From Nonomuraea sediminis (GTDB lineage: Bacteria > Actinomycetota > Actinomycetes > Streptosporangiales > Streptosporangiaceae), in assembly GCF_018531495.1 (NCBI RefSeq), contig NZ_JAHDTI010000004.1, positions 372,001 through 436,000 of the forward strand: 64,000 bases of DNA. The letters run 5' to 3'. The notes beneath the pieces were generated by a model. It was given only the letters and a program-made list of their open reading frames with translations. It had not been told where the DNA came from and ran no database searches. The position numbers were made by a program, and so were the translations under genes. Below, in pieces: positions 25,305 to 32,709 of this stretch; the stretch's first letter is position 1; every line of letters begins with the position of its first letter.

Positions 25305-25349
25305 TTGACCAATTGACTAGGTCAAACCTAATCTCTAGGTCGCACCTAG
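25305..25349 (+). promoter_or_regulatory. Exporter promoter with two TetR operators
   Basis: -35 TTGACC (25305-25310) and -10 TAATCT (25329-25334) are 18 bp apart. Two dyads, TAGGTCAAACCTA (25318-25330) and CTAGGTCGCACCTAG (25335-25349), share TAGGT-N3-ACCTA and have centres 18 bp apart; they cover the spacer, the -10 and the start point. TTGAC-TAG-GTCAA at 25313-25325 is a further overlapping dyad. Confidence 0.85.
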
Positions 25350-25363
25350 CAAAAGGAGTGGGC

Positions 25364-26722
25364 ATGCCGATCACGCGCACCAGGGAACGCCTCGAGCCGT
25401 CGCTCGTCCGCATGGGGCTGGTCCTCACGCTCGGCGCGATCCTGGCCATGCTCGACACGACGATCGTCAACGTCGGCATGGACACCATGGGCCGCGACCT
25501 GCACGGCAGCCTGGATCAGCTGCAGTGGGTCTCGACCGGCTACCTGCTGGCCGTCTCGATGGTGATGCCGCTGTCAGGCTGGGTCAGCGAACGCTTCGGC
25601 GCCAAGACCATGTGGCTGACCTCGGTGGCGCTGTTCGTGGCCGGTTCGGCGTTGTGCGGGCTCGCCTGGTCGCCGGAGAGCCTGATCGTCTTCCGGGTGA
25701 TCCAGGGCGTCGGCGGCGGCATGATGCAGCCGATCGGCCAGTCGATCGTGGCCCAGGCGGCGGGCCCGAGCAGGATCGGCCGGGTGATGGGCGTGCTGAC
25801 CATCCCGATCACGTTCGCGCCCGTGCTTGGCCCTGTGCTCGGCGGCCTGATCGCCGGGGTGGACTGGCGCTGGATGTTCTATGTCAACGTCCCGATCGGC
25901 CTCGTGACGCTGCTGCTGGCCGCCAGGTTCGTGCCCGCGGCCCCGCCGGCGGGCCCGCGCGCCCCGCTCGACGTGCGCGGGCTCGCGCTGCTCTCACCGG
26001 GGCTCGCCGCGGTCGTGTACGGCTTCGCCCGGCTGGCCTCGGGCGCGGGCGCCACGCTGCCGCTGGCCGTGGGCGGCCTGCTGGTGGCCGGATACGCCGT
26101 GCACGCGCTGCGCGCCGCCGCCCCGCTGATCGACCTGCGGCTGTTCGCCCGGCGCGGCTTCGCGGCGGCCACCGGCAGCTCCTTCCTGCTCGGCGCGTCC
26201 GTCTACAGCTCGATGCTGCTGATCCCGCTCTACTACCAGCGGATCGAAGGGGCGAGCGCGCTGGAGGCCGGGTTGCTGCTGGCGCCGCAGGCGCTCGGCA
26301 CCGCCGTGGTCACGTTCTTCGCCAGCCGGCTGAGTGACAGGATCGGCCCGCGCCCGCTCATCCTGGCCGGCATCGGCCTGGCCATGGCGGGCACCGTGGC
26401 CTTCGCCCTGGTCGCCGCGCGGCCGGCCGCGTGGGTGCTCACGTTCTCGCTGGTCGTCAGGGGCGCCGGACTCGGCATGATGATGGCTCCCGGCATGGCC
26501 GCCGTCTACTCCAGCGTCGAGCGGCACGAGACGCCGCGCGCGGCCTCGGCGCTCAACGTGCTCAACCGCGTGGGCGGCTCGATCGGCACCGCCGTCCTGG
26601 CCATGGTCCTGCAGAGCGGCCACGCCACCCCGGCCGCCTTCGGCACCGCGTTCTGGTGGGCGCTGGGTCTGTCCGCGCTCACCCTCGTCCCGGCCGCGCT
26701 CTACCCTGCCAAGAAGAGCTGA
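25364..26722 (+). CDS. MFS drug exporter, DHA2 (EmrB/QacA) type
   Basis: A 452-residue proton-driven exporter. The first helix has LAMLDTTIVNVGMDTMGRDL, the motif D1 of 14-helix drug pumps, and motif A reads GWVSERFGAKTMW after helix 2; motif C is in helix 5 (PITFAPVLGPVLGGLI). AAGGAG stands 8 nt before the ATG at 25364; an earlier ATG at 25313 lies inside the operators and is rejected. Control by the divergent TetR protein is very likely. Substrates are probably cationic or hydrophobic drugs, but cannot be named. Confidence 0.94.
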   Translation: MPITRTRERLEPSLVRMGLVLTLGAILAMLDTTIVNVGMDTMGRDLHGSLDQLQWVSTGYLLAVSMVMPLSGWVSERFGAKTMWLTSVALFVAGSALCGLAWSPESLIVFRVIQGVGGGMMQPIGQSIVAQAAGPSRIGRVMGVLTIPITFAPVLGPVLGGLIAGVDWRWMFYVNVPIGLVTLLLAARFVPAAPPAGPRAPLDVRGLALLSPGLAAVVYGFARLASGAGATLPLAVGGLLVAGYAVHALRAAAPLIDLRLFARRGFAAATGSSFLLGASVYSSMLLIPLYYQRIEGASALEAGLLLAPQALGTAVVTFFASRLSDRIGPRPLILAGIGLAMAGTVAFALVAARPAAWVLTFSLVVRGAGLGMMMAPGMAAVYSSVERHETPRAASALNVLNRVGGSIGTAVLAMVLQSGHATPAAFGTAFWWALGLSALTLVPAALYPAKKS

Positions 26723-26777
26723 GGAGCACAGAATGCACCGAAGGCCCCCGGGCCCACGGCGCTCGTGTCAGGAAGGG

Positions 26778-26954
26778 TTACTTCAGGAGGAGGAAGGCCG
26801 CGACGCCGATGACGGCGATCACGACGACGACGGCGATGATCGGCAGCAGGGGCGACTTCTTCCGGTGGTTGGAAGAAATCTCCTGCTCGGACCGCTGTGC
26901 GAACGCGCGGAACTGTTGGGTGTTGCCCGCGGGATCGATGTGCTGGTCAGACAT
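26778..26954 (-). CDS. Small single-pass membrane protein
   Basis: A 58-residue protein: a polar N-terminal 35 residues (MSDQHIDPAGNTQQFRAFAQ onward, with a basic NHRKKS just before the membrane) and one C-terminal helix, LLPIIAVVVVIAVIGVAAFL. The positive-inside rule puts the N-terminus in the cytoplasm with almost no outside tail. Codon third positions are GC-rich and the frame ends in TAA at 26778. It is convergent with the exporter gene and divergent from SURF1. No known family is recognised. Confidence 0.75.
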   Translation of the reverse strand: MSDQHIDPAGNTQQFRAFAQRSEQEISSNHRKKSPLLPIIAVVVVIAVIGVAAFLLLK

Positions 26955-27059
26955 GGCCGCCAGCCTAGCGGGAACAGATGAGGCGTTTGCGCCTTTTGGC
27001 GGTACTTGTAGGTGTGGGCTGATTAGGGGACCGGTCCATCCGGCGGATAGCTTGGAGAC

Positions 27060-27842
27060 ATGCTCAGGACCCTGTTCTCCCCTCGCCTGGTGGGCCTCCA
27101 CCTGCTGACGATCGGGGTCCTCGTCGCCTTCATCCTGCTCGGCCGCTGGCAGCTCGGAGTCTTCCAGGACTCGGGGAAACCCCGCGCCAGCACCGATCCC
27201 GCCCCGGTGGCCGTTGACACGCTCTCGCGGGTGGGAGCCCAGATCGAGGGCCCGGCCGTCGGTCGCAGGGTCAGCGCGGAGGGGGTCTACGACTCCTCGA
27301 AGCAGCTCTTGGTGGCCGACAGGCGGCCCGATGTGGACGCGCCCGGCGGCAACGTCTCGCGCGGCGAGGGCTACTGGGTGCTCACCCCGCTCCGGCTCCC
27401 CGACGGCACGCTCGTCCCGGTGGTGCGGGGCTGGACGGCCACGGCCGACGAGGCGGCGGCGGCAGCCGTACCCCAGGGGAAGGTGAGCGTGACCGGGCGG
27501 CTCAGGCCGCAGCAGAGCGGCGACAGCGTGCAGCGGCGGCCCGAGGGGCTGCCCGCCGGGCAGGTGCAGACGGTCTCGACCGGGGAACTGGTCAACCTGT
27601 GGCAGGGCGAGAAGCTCCGCAACGGGTTCGTGGTGGCGCAGCCGCCGTCGGGCGCGCTGGCCCAGGTGAAGGTGGCGGCGCCGGTCGTGGGCGGTGAGTT
27701 CACCTGGCGGAACCTGGCCTACGCCGCCAACTGGTGGATCTTCGCCGGGTTCGCCGTGTTCATGTGGTTCCACTTCGTGCGCGACGCCGTGCGGGGTGAT
27801 CGGGACGAGGCAGAGCCCGCCGAGATCGTGATGGAAGGTTGA
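27060..27842 (+). CDS. SURF1-family protein
   Basis: A 260-residue membrane protein of the cytochrome oxidase assembly family. Two membrane helices flank an extracellular domain: LVGLHLLTIGVLVAFILLGR with the family mark GRWQL right after it, and AANWWIFAGFAVFMWFHFV near the end. The middle has VSAEGVYD, YWVLTPLRLPDGTLVPVVRG and VSVTGRLRPQQSG, all typical SURF1 blocks. In actinobacteria it helps to assemble the cytochrome aa3 oxidase. A DUF3817 gene overlaps its stop by 4 bp. TAGCTT plus GGAG precedes the ATG, so both leaderless and normal initiation are possible. Confidence 0.93.
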   Translation: MLRTLFSPRLVGLHLLTIGVLVAFILLGRWQLGVFQDSGKPRASTDPAPVAVDTLSRVGAQIEGPAVGRRVSAEGVYDSSKQLLVADRRPDVDAPGGNVSRGEGYWVLTPLRLPDGTLVPVVRGWTATADEAAAAAVPQGKVSVTGRLRPQQSGDSVQRRPEGLPAGQVQTVSTGELVNLWQGEKLRNGFVVAQPPSGALAQVKVAAPVVGGEFTWRNLAYAANWWIFAGFAVFMWFHFVRDAVRGDRDEAEPAEIVMEG

Positions 27843-28156
27843 AAACTGTGGAGTCCGCTCTCAAGCCGTTCCGGGTGATGGCCTACATCGTCGGCGTCAC
27901 CCTGCTGATCTTCTGCGTCGGCATCGTGCTGCGCTACGGCTTCCAGATCCCCCAGATGTCGAAGGTCATCGCGCCCATCCACGGCTTCCTTTACATGGTC
28001 TACCTGGTCACCGTGCTGAACCTGGGCATGAAGGCACGCTGGACCTGGCAGTACATGATCGGGATCATGCTCGGCGGCACCGTGCCGTTCCTGTCGTTCT
28101 ACGTCGAGCGCAGGGTCGAGCGCCGGGTGCACGCCGCGACGGCGGGGGCCGCGTGA
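27839..28156 (+). CDS. DUF3817 membrane protein
   Basis: A 105-residue protein with three membrane helices (RVMAYIVGVTLLIFCVGIVL, VIAPIHGFLYMVYLVTVLNL and WQYMIGIMLGGTVPFLSFYV) and a basic C-terminal ERRVERRV tail. The PIHGFLYMVYL and GTVPFLSFYVERR segments are the DUF3817 marks. The start is taken as TTG 27839, which overlaps the SURF1 stop; GTG 27848 is possible. Pairing with SURF1 is frequent in actinobacteria and suggests a role around the respiratory chain, but no activity is known. Confidence 0.9.
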   Translation: MKTVESALKPFRVMAYIVGVTLLIFCVGIVLRYGFQIPQMSKVIAPIHGFLYMVYLVTVLNLGMKARWTWQYMIGIMLGGTVPFLSFYVERRVERRVHAATAGAA

Positions 28157-28169
28157 CCCCCGCCGCTTC

Positions 28170-28364
28170 CTAGCGGCCGATCCCGCGCCTGCGGGCCCTC
28201 TTGAGGCGCTCACGCTGCGACGGGTCGAGCATCAGGTATCCGACCACCGGGGCCGCGATCACGCCGAGGACGACCAGCAGGGTGATCCATCCGGTGCCGA
28301 AGATCATCAGCGAGAGTAGGACCGCGACGCCTGCGCCGATGGCGTACTTCGTGACTGGCGACAT
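28170..28364 (-). CDS. Small two-helix membrane protein
   Basis: A 64-residue protein with two hydrophobic helices (YAIGAGVAVLLSLMIFGTGW and TLLVVLGVIAAPVVGYLMLD) and a strongly basic tail, RERLKRARRRGIGR. GGAGGA precedes the ATG by 8 nt. It is convergent with DUF3817 and 13 bp from its stop. The helix-turn-helix membrane hairpin with a cationic tail suggests a bilayer or RNA/protein contact, but no family is recognised. Confidence 0.75.
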   Translation of the reverse strand: MSPVTKYAIGAGVAVLLSLMIFGTGWITLLVVLGVIAAPVVGYLMLDPSQRERLKRARRRGIGR

Positions 28365-28468
28365 CCTCAACTTCCTCCGAACGCGGAGCGCGCGCCCCGC
28401 CTCTCCCACATTGTGCGTCGCCTGTCCAACGAGTGGGGGCGGCACTGGGGTTCCATTCGCGATGTATC

Positions 28469-29911
28469 TCAATTCTTGCGCGTGTAGAGCGTCAGGTGAA
28501 GAGAGCCGAACATCCGAACCTGGCCCTTCCTGAACGTCTCCCGGAGCGTGACGAGGCGCTCGTCCTCGGCGTACTTCCACGCGATCCTCGGCGAGACCAG
28601 CCATACCCGCTCGATCCCGCCCAGTTCCCGCCTCAGCTGGTCGGCCGTCCTGGGCTGGTACTCGCCCGCCGCGTGCGTCAGGTCGACCAGCCTGTCGTAC
28701 GGCCGGCCGTACGCGGCCACGAACAGCCGGTAGCGCTGCGGGACGAAGAGCACCGCGTCCCCCGGCCGCTCGTCGGCCTCCAGCGTGGCCGCCAGCGTGC
28801 GGAGGTCGTCGGGGCGGCTGTCCGGCAGGCGGATCGCCTGCTGCGTGCCGTACGTGAGGACCGCGAAAAGCGTCACGGCCGGGACGGCGAGCCAGCGGGC
28901 ACGCGGCAGGCTCGCCGCTCCGATCCCGGCGAGCAGCGCCAGCGCCGGGACGGCGAACAGGACGTAGCGAGGGTGGTAGATCGGCTGGAGCTGGGAGATC
29001 GCGAAGGACAGCGCGACGGGCAGCACCGCGCACAGGGTCACCGGCCAGGCCCGCCGCGCGCCCCACGCGGCCAGCGCGAACAGCGCGATCGCGGCGGGGA
29101 CGCTGCCCGCCACGTCGACGGGGAAGGACGCGACGTCCGACCAGTCGGGCGTCTTCAGCCAGAACACCTGGGCCTCGCGCTGGCCCGAGGCGAACAAGGC
29201 CAGCGGGACCAGCGCGAGCCCGGCCGCGGCCATCGGGATCAGCGCCGACCTGCGGCCAGCGAACCAGGCGGCGACCGCGTGGGCGGGCAGCAGGAGCATG
29301 GCGTACAGGTGCAGGTAGCCGAGCAGGGCCAGGCTGGCGGCGTAGGCGGCGTACAGCCACCACCTGGCGGGGCGGTCGAAGAGGCGCACCAGGAGCCCGG
29401 TGGCCAGCACGGCGACCGCACTGACCAGAGCGTACGAGCGGGCCTCCTGGGCGTAGCGGACGGCGATCGGGGTCACGGCGTAGATCAGGCCACCCGCCAG
29501 GCCCGCGACCGGGCCCGCCAGCCTGCGGCCGATCACGGTCACGCCGAGCGCCGCGCCGGCGAAGGCCAGCACCGAGGGGAGTCGTGCGGCCGCCTCGACC
29601 GGCAGCGAGAGCGTGATGAACGGGCGGAGCAGGAGGTAGTACAGGGCGTGGACGGCGTCGATGTCGCCGAGCAGGAGGCGGAGCTGCGACAGCGGCATCC
29701 TGGCGGCCGAGACGCTGACCGACTCGTCCCGCCAGAGCGACGGGGTGGTCAGACCCCAGCACGCCACGGCCGCCGCCACCAGCATCGGAAGCACCCCGAT
29801 GTAGCGGGCGACGCCTCGAAGGCGGGTCAAGGGCGGATCTGTCTGGGGGCGCGCGGGGCTCACAGGGGCGGGTGGGTCTGAGACCACGTCGCCGTCCGGG
29901 GTTGTGCTCAA
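28469..29911 (-). CDS. GT-C fold glycosyltransferase (family 39-like mannosyltransferase)
   Basis: A 480-residue integral membrane enzyme with about ten helices. The first outside loop has LWRDESVSVSAARMPLSQLR; the acidic pair in such W-x-D-E-x loops binds the polyprenyl-phosphate sugar in GT39/PMT-like enzymes. The helical core runs to ARWLAVPAVTLFAVLTYG and a soluble C-terminal domain of 110 residues follows. The start is taken as TTG 29911, which overlaps the stop of the pseudokinase gene in TTGA form; no better start occurs before the first helix. Coupling to the pseudokinase suggests a regulated transfer of mannose or arabinose outside the membrane (inference). Confidence 0.85.
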   Translation of the reverse strand: MSTTPDGDVVSDPPAPVSPARPQTDPPLTRLRGVARYIGVLPMLVAAAVACWGLTTPSLWRDESVSVSAARMPLSQLRLLLGDIDAVHALYYLLLRPFITLSLPVEAAARLPSVLAFAGAALGVTVIGRRLAGPVAGLAGGLIYAVTPIAVRYAQEARSYALVSAVAVLATGLLVRLFDRPARWWLYAAYAASLALLGYLHLYAMLLLPAHAVAAWFAGRRSALIPMAAAGLALVPLALFASGQREAQVFWLKTPDWSDVASFPVDVAGSVPAAIALFALAAWGARRAWPVTLCAVLPVALSFAISQLQPIYHPRYVLFAVPALALLAGIGAASLPRARWLAVPAVTLFAVLTYGTQQAIRLPDSRPDDLRTLAATLEADERPGDAVLFVPQRYRLFVAAYGRPYDRLVDLTHAAGEYQPRTADQLRRELGGIERVWLVSPRIAWKYAEDERLVTLRETFRKGQVRMFGSLHLTLYTRKN

Positions 29912-31068
29912 ACGTGCTGCCAGGAGTTGGCGATGGCCTGCAGGTCCTCCCGCAGGATGTCGGGGGTCGGGCGCTGCGCGGGGTCGCCCGACAGGAGGCG
30001 GAACAGGACGGGTGCCAGCGCTCCCGCCCTGTTCAGCGGCGCGCCGGGAGCGGGCGGGTGGCCCTCGACCGCAGTGAACAGGGTGGCGCCGAGCGACCAC
30101 AGGTCCGAGGCGGGCGTCCTGCTGCCCTCGGGCGCGGTGTAGGCCGGGTCGCCGACGGGCTCGGGCGGCGCGAGCAGCGCCTGCCCCGACTGGTCGAGCA
30201 GGATCGTGCTCGGCCGGATGTCGCCGTGCCGCAGTCCGCACTCGTGCCGCGCCGCCAGCCGGTCCAGTACGGCCAGCCCGATCGCGGCCACCTGCTCGGG
30301 CGGCAGCGGGCCCGCGGTGCCCACGATCCGGTCCAGCGGCCGGTCAACCCCGGCGAGGTCGGCGGCCGGCTGGAGCGGGAAAGGGGGCTCGAGCAGCGGG
30401 GGCGGCCCGGACGGCGCCGGAGGCGCGGGGGCGGGCCGGTTCTCGGCGATGTCGTGCAGGGCCTGGGAGATGATGTCGAGCGGAGGCGGGCCGGTCTGGT
30501 GGAGCATGTCCCGGATGAGCGACCTGAGCGGATCGGTGCCCTGCACCGGGTCCGTGCCCGGCGGGCGGCCCTCCAGCGCGAAGTGCATCGTGGCGGCCAG
30601 CGACCAGAAGTCGGCCGACGGCTGGAACCCGGTCGGCGGCAGCCCGAACCCGTTGAGCAGCGCCCGCCCGGTCCCGGCGAGCAGGACCTTGGCGGGGTTG
30701 ACCCGGCCGTGCGCGATCCCGGCGGCGTGCGCGGCCTCCAGCGCCGACAGCAGGCACACGCCCACCCGCGCGACCTGGACCGGCGGGAGCGGGCGCCGGG
30801 TCAGCACCGTCTGCTCCAGCGAGGAGCCCTCGACGAACTCGGTGACCAGCCAGGTGCCCTCCGGGCCCGTCACCACGTCCAGCACCGGCACGATGCAGGC
30901 GTGGCGCAGCGCCATCGCCAGCCGGGCCGTCGGCACCGCCTCCTCGGGGAGTTCACGGATCGCCACGTCCCGGTGCGCCAGCTGGTCGAAGCCCAAACGC
31001 ACCGCTCCCCCTGCGAGGGGGTTCATGAGCCGGTAGCGCATGAACTGCACGATAGCGGCCCTTCTCAT
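29908..31068 (-). CDS. Tandem degenerate protein-kinase-like protein (pseudokinase)
   Basis: A 386-residue soluble protein made of two kinase-like halves. Half 1 (1-205) has RDVAIRELP where the beta-3 lysine should be, AHGRVNPAKVLLAG in place of the HRDxKPxN catalytic loop, and NGFGLPP for DFG. Half 2 (240-386) lacks an N-lobe and has RHGDIRPSTILLDQ, PEPVGDPAYTAPEG and DLWSLGATLFTAVEGHPPAP. The ATP and catalytic residues are thus mostly missing, so phosphotransfer is unlikely. The proline-rich joint is PAPAPPAPSGPPP. It overlaps the glycosyltransferase gene and may regulate it. ATG 31041, preceded by TATCGT at -7, is an alternative leaderless start. Confidence 0.85.
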   Translation of the reverse strand: MRRAAIVQFMRYRLMNPLAGGAVRLGFDQLAHRDVAIRELPEEAVPTARLAMALRHACIVPVLDVVTGPEGTWLVTEFVEGSSLEQTVLTRRPLPPVQVARVGVCLLSALEAAHAAGIAHGRVNPAKVLLAGTGRALLNGFGLPPTGFQPSADFWSLAATMHFALEGRPPGTDPVQGTDPLRSLIRDMLHQTGPPPLDIISQALHDIAENRPAPAPPAPSGPPPLLEPPFPLQPAADLAGVDRPLDRIVGTAGPLPPEQVAAIGLAVLDRLAARHECGLRHGDIRPSTILLDQSGQALLAPPEPVGDPAYTAPEGSRTPASDLWSLGATLFTAVEGHPPAPGAPLNRAGALAPVLFRLLSGDPAQRPTPDILREDLQAIANSWQHV

Positions 31069-31096
31069 GCCATAGCTACACGGCCTTCCGTGCCGG

Positions 31097-31951
31097 TCAG
31101 GGATCTTCCTTGTAGAGCCAGCGCTCGTGTGCCTCGGCCAGGCGGGACCACAGCTTGGCGCGCTCCTCCGGCGTCACGTCCGCCATGGTCAGGCCGAAGA
31201 CGTCGGCGAGCGCCGCGTAGTAGTCGTCCTCGGTCTCCAGAGTCAGCGAGCGCGTGCCGGCGCCGAGGCGCGTCAGGACCAGCCCGCGAAGGGAGTCCAC
31301 GCCGGAGGAGTCGCGGCGCTGCACGGTGGCCACCCGGACGAAGCCCGACTCGGGCGAGGTGGACAGGTGGTTGTGCTTGGCCACGAAGGCGGACATCCGC
31401 GCGGGCTCGGGGTCGAAGTCCATGCCGAGGAAGGAGCCCGCCGGGTCGTGGTCCAGGCGCCATCCGCCGGGGGCGATGTGCGAGGGGCGCAGGCCGTACG
31501 TGAAAGGACCCTGGCGGTAGGTGCCCTCGATCAGCGGGAGCGGCTCGTGCAGGGCGTCGCCGAGCCCAAGGTCGGCCAGCCAGGCGCCGCCCGGGTTGTC
31601 CTCGGTGGGCAGGCCGTGGACGGTGAGGACCAGGTGGTTGGCGGTGATGCCGGGCTCGTCGCCCCGGTTCTGCACGCCGCCGACGTGCCGGGTGACCTCG
31701 TAGCCGAGCTCCCTGATCAGCTGCGAGAACGCGCCGTTCAGGTGGTAGCAGTAGCCGCCGCGGCCGCGGAGGATCCTGGCCGCGGACTCCTCGGGGTCGA
31801 CCGTGGTGGGGCGGCCGAGCCAGATCTCCAGCGCCTCGTAGGCGACCTTCTCGACGTGCGCGACGTGCAGGGCGCGAAGGCCGGCGGCGGTGGGCGGGGC
31901 GTCCGCGAGGCGGGAGAGGCCCAGGCGGCGCAGGTAACCGGGGATGTCCAC
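31097..31951 (-). CDS. nat: Arylamine N-acetyltransferase
   Basis: A 284-residue acetyl-CoA-dependent enzyme. The catalytic triad is visible: Cys68 in RGRGGYCYHLNGAF, His106 in TANHLVLTV and Asp127 in WLADLGLGD. The N-terminal helical domain begins VDIPGYLRRLGLSRL, so the GTG at 31951 is chosen; a further in-frame ATG at 31978 would add nine residues with no homology. Length fits the family. Actinobacterial NATs acetylate arylamines or hydrazines, and some act as amide synthases in ansamycin pathways, but no such pathway is here. It stands alone, divergent from the OmpR-type regulator. Confidence 0.93.
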   Translation of the reverse strand: MDIPGYLRRLGLSRLADAPPTAAGLRALHVAHVEKVAYEALEIWLGRPTTVDPEESAARILRGRGGYCYHLNGAFSQLIRELGYEVTRHVGGVQNRGDEPGITANHLVLTVHGLPTEDNPGGAWLADLGLGDALHEPLPLIEGTYRQGPFTYGLRPSHIAPGGWRLDHDPAGSFLGMDFDPEPARMSAFVAKHNHLSTSPESGFVRVATVQRRDSSGVDSLRGLVLTRLGAGTRSLTLETEDDYYAALADVFGLTMADVTPEERAKLWSRLAEAHERWLYKEDP

Positions 31952-32012
31952 AAGGCACAGTCTGCACGGGATGTTCACAAACTGGGCAGTGCCCTCTGCA
32001 CAGGCCCCCTTC

Positions 32013-32025
32013 TAGGCTCTGGGAC
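32013..32025 (+). promoter_or_regulatory. -10 element of the leaderless OmpR-type regulator gene
   Basis: TAGGCT (32013-32018) ends 7 nt before the GTG at 32026 with no ribosome site between them. Confidence 0.55.
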
Positions 32026-32709
32026 GTGGCAGAGCAGCGACGCATCCTCCTGGTCGAGGACGACGAGACGATCGGGCTGGCCGTGCGCAACCGGCTGGCG
32101 GCCGAGGGCTTCGACGTCCGCATGGCAGCCGACGGCGAGACCGCTCTGAGCGAGTACGGCAAGGCCGAACCGGACCTGGTGATCCTCGACCGGCTCCTGC
32201 CCGGGCTCGACGGGCTCGAGGTGTGCCGCCGGATGCAGGCGGCCCGCCCGGTGCCCGTCCTCATGCTGACCGCGCTCAGCGAGGAGACCGACCTGCTGGT
32301 CGGGCTCGGGGTGGGCGCCGACGACTACATCACCAAGCCGTTCAGCATGCGGGAGCTGGTGGCCAGGATCCACGCGCTGCTGCGCAGGGTCGAGCGGGCC
32401 GCGCAGCTGGCCGTGGAGGACACCGTGATCAGGGTGGGCGCGGTCGAGATCGACACCGCGGCCCGCAGGGTCTTCGTCAACGGCACCGAGGCGCAGCTCA
32501 CCAGGACCGAGTTCGACCTGCTGAGGCGGCTGGCGGAGCGGCCGGGGCAGGTGTTCGAGCGCGACAGGCTGCTGTCGGACGTGTGGGGTTTCTCCGAGGC
32601 GGCGGCCACCCGCACGGTCGACAGCCACGTCCGGGCGCTGCGCCGCAAGCTCGGCTCCGACGTCGTCCGAACCGTGCACGGCGTCGGCTACGCCCTGGTA
32701 CGCCGATGA
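32026..32709 (+). CDS. OmpR/PhoB-family response regulator
   Basis: A 227-residue regulator with a receiver (1-120) and a winged-helix domain (130-227). The acidic pocket is VEDDE, the phosphoacceptor is Asp55 in LVILDRLLPGLDG, and Lys104 is in YITKPFSM. The DNA-binding part has LTRTEFDLLRRLAERPGQVF, RDRLLSDVWGF, RTVDSHVRALRRKLG and VRTVHGVGYAL, all standard. Its stop overlaps the ATG of the kinase gene by 4 bp, making an RR-HK operon. Start GTG 32026 is leaderless in appearance. Confidence 0.96.
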   Translation: MAEQRRILLVEDDETIGLAVRNRLAAEGFDVRMAADGETALSEYGKAEPDLVILDRLLPGLDGLEVCRRMQAARPVPVLMLTALSEETDLLVGLGVGADDYITKPFSMRELVARIHALLRRVERAAQLAVEDTVIRVGAVEIDTAARRVFVNGTEAQLTRTEFDLLRRLAERPGQVFERDRLLSDVWGFSEAAATRTVDSHVRALRRKLGSDVVRTVHGVGYALVRR

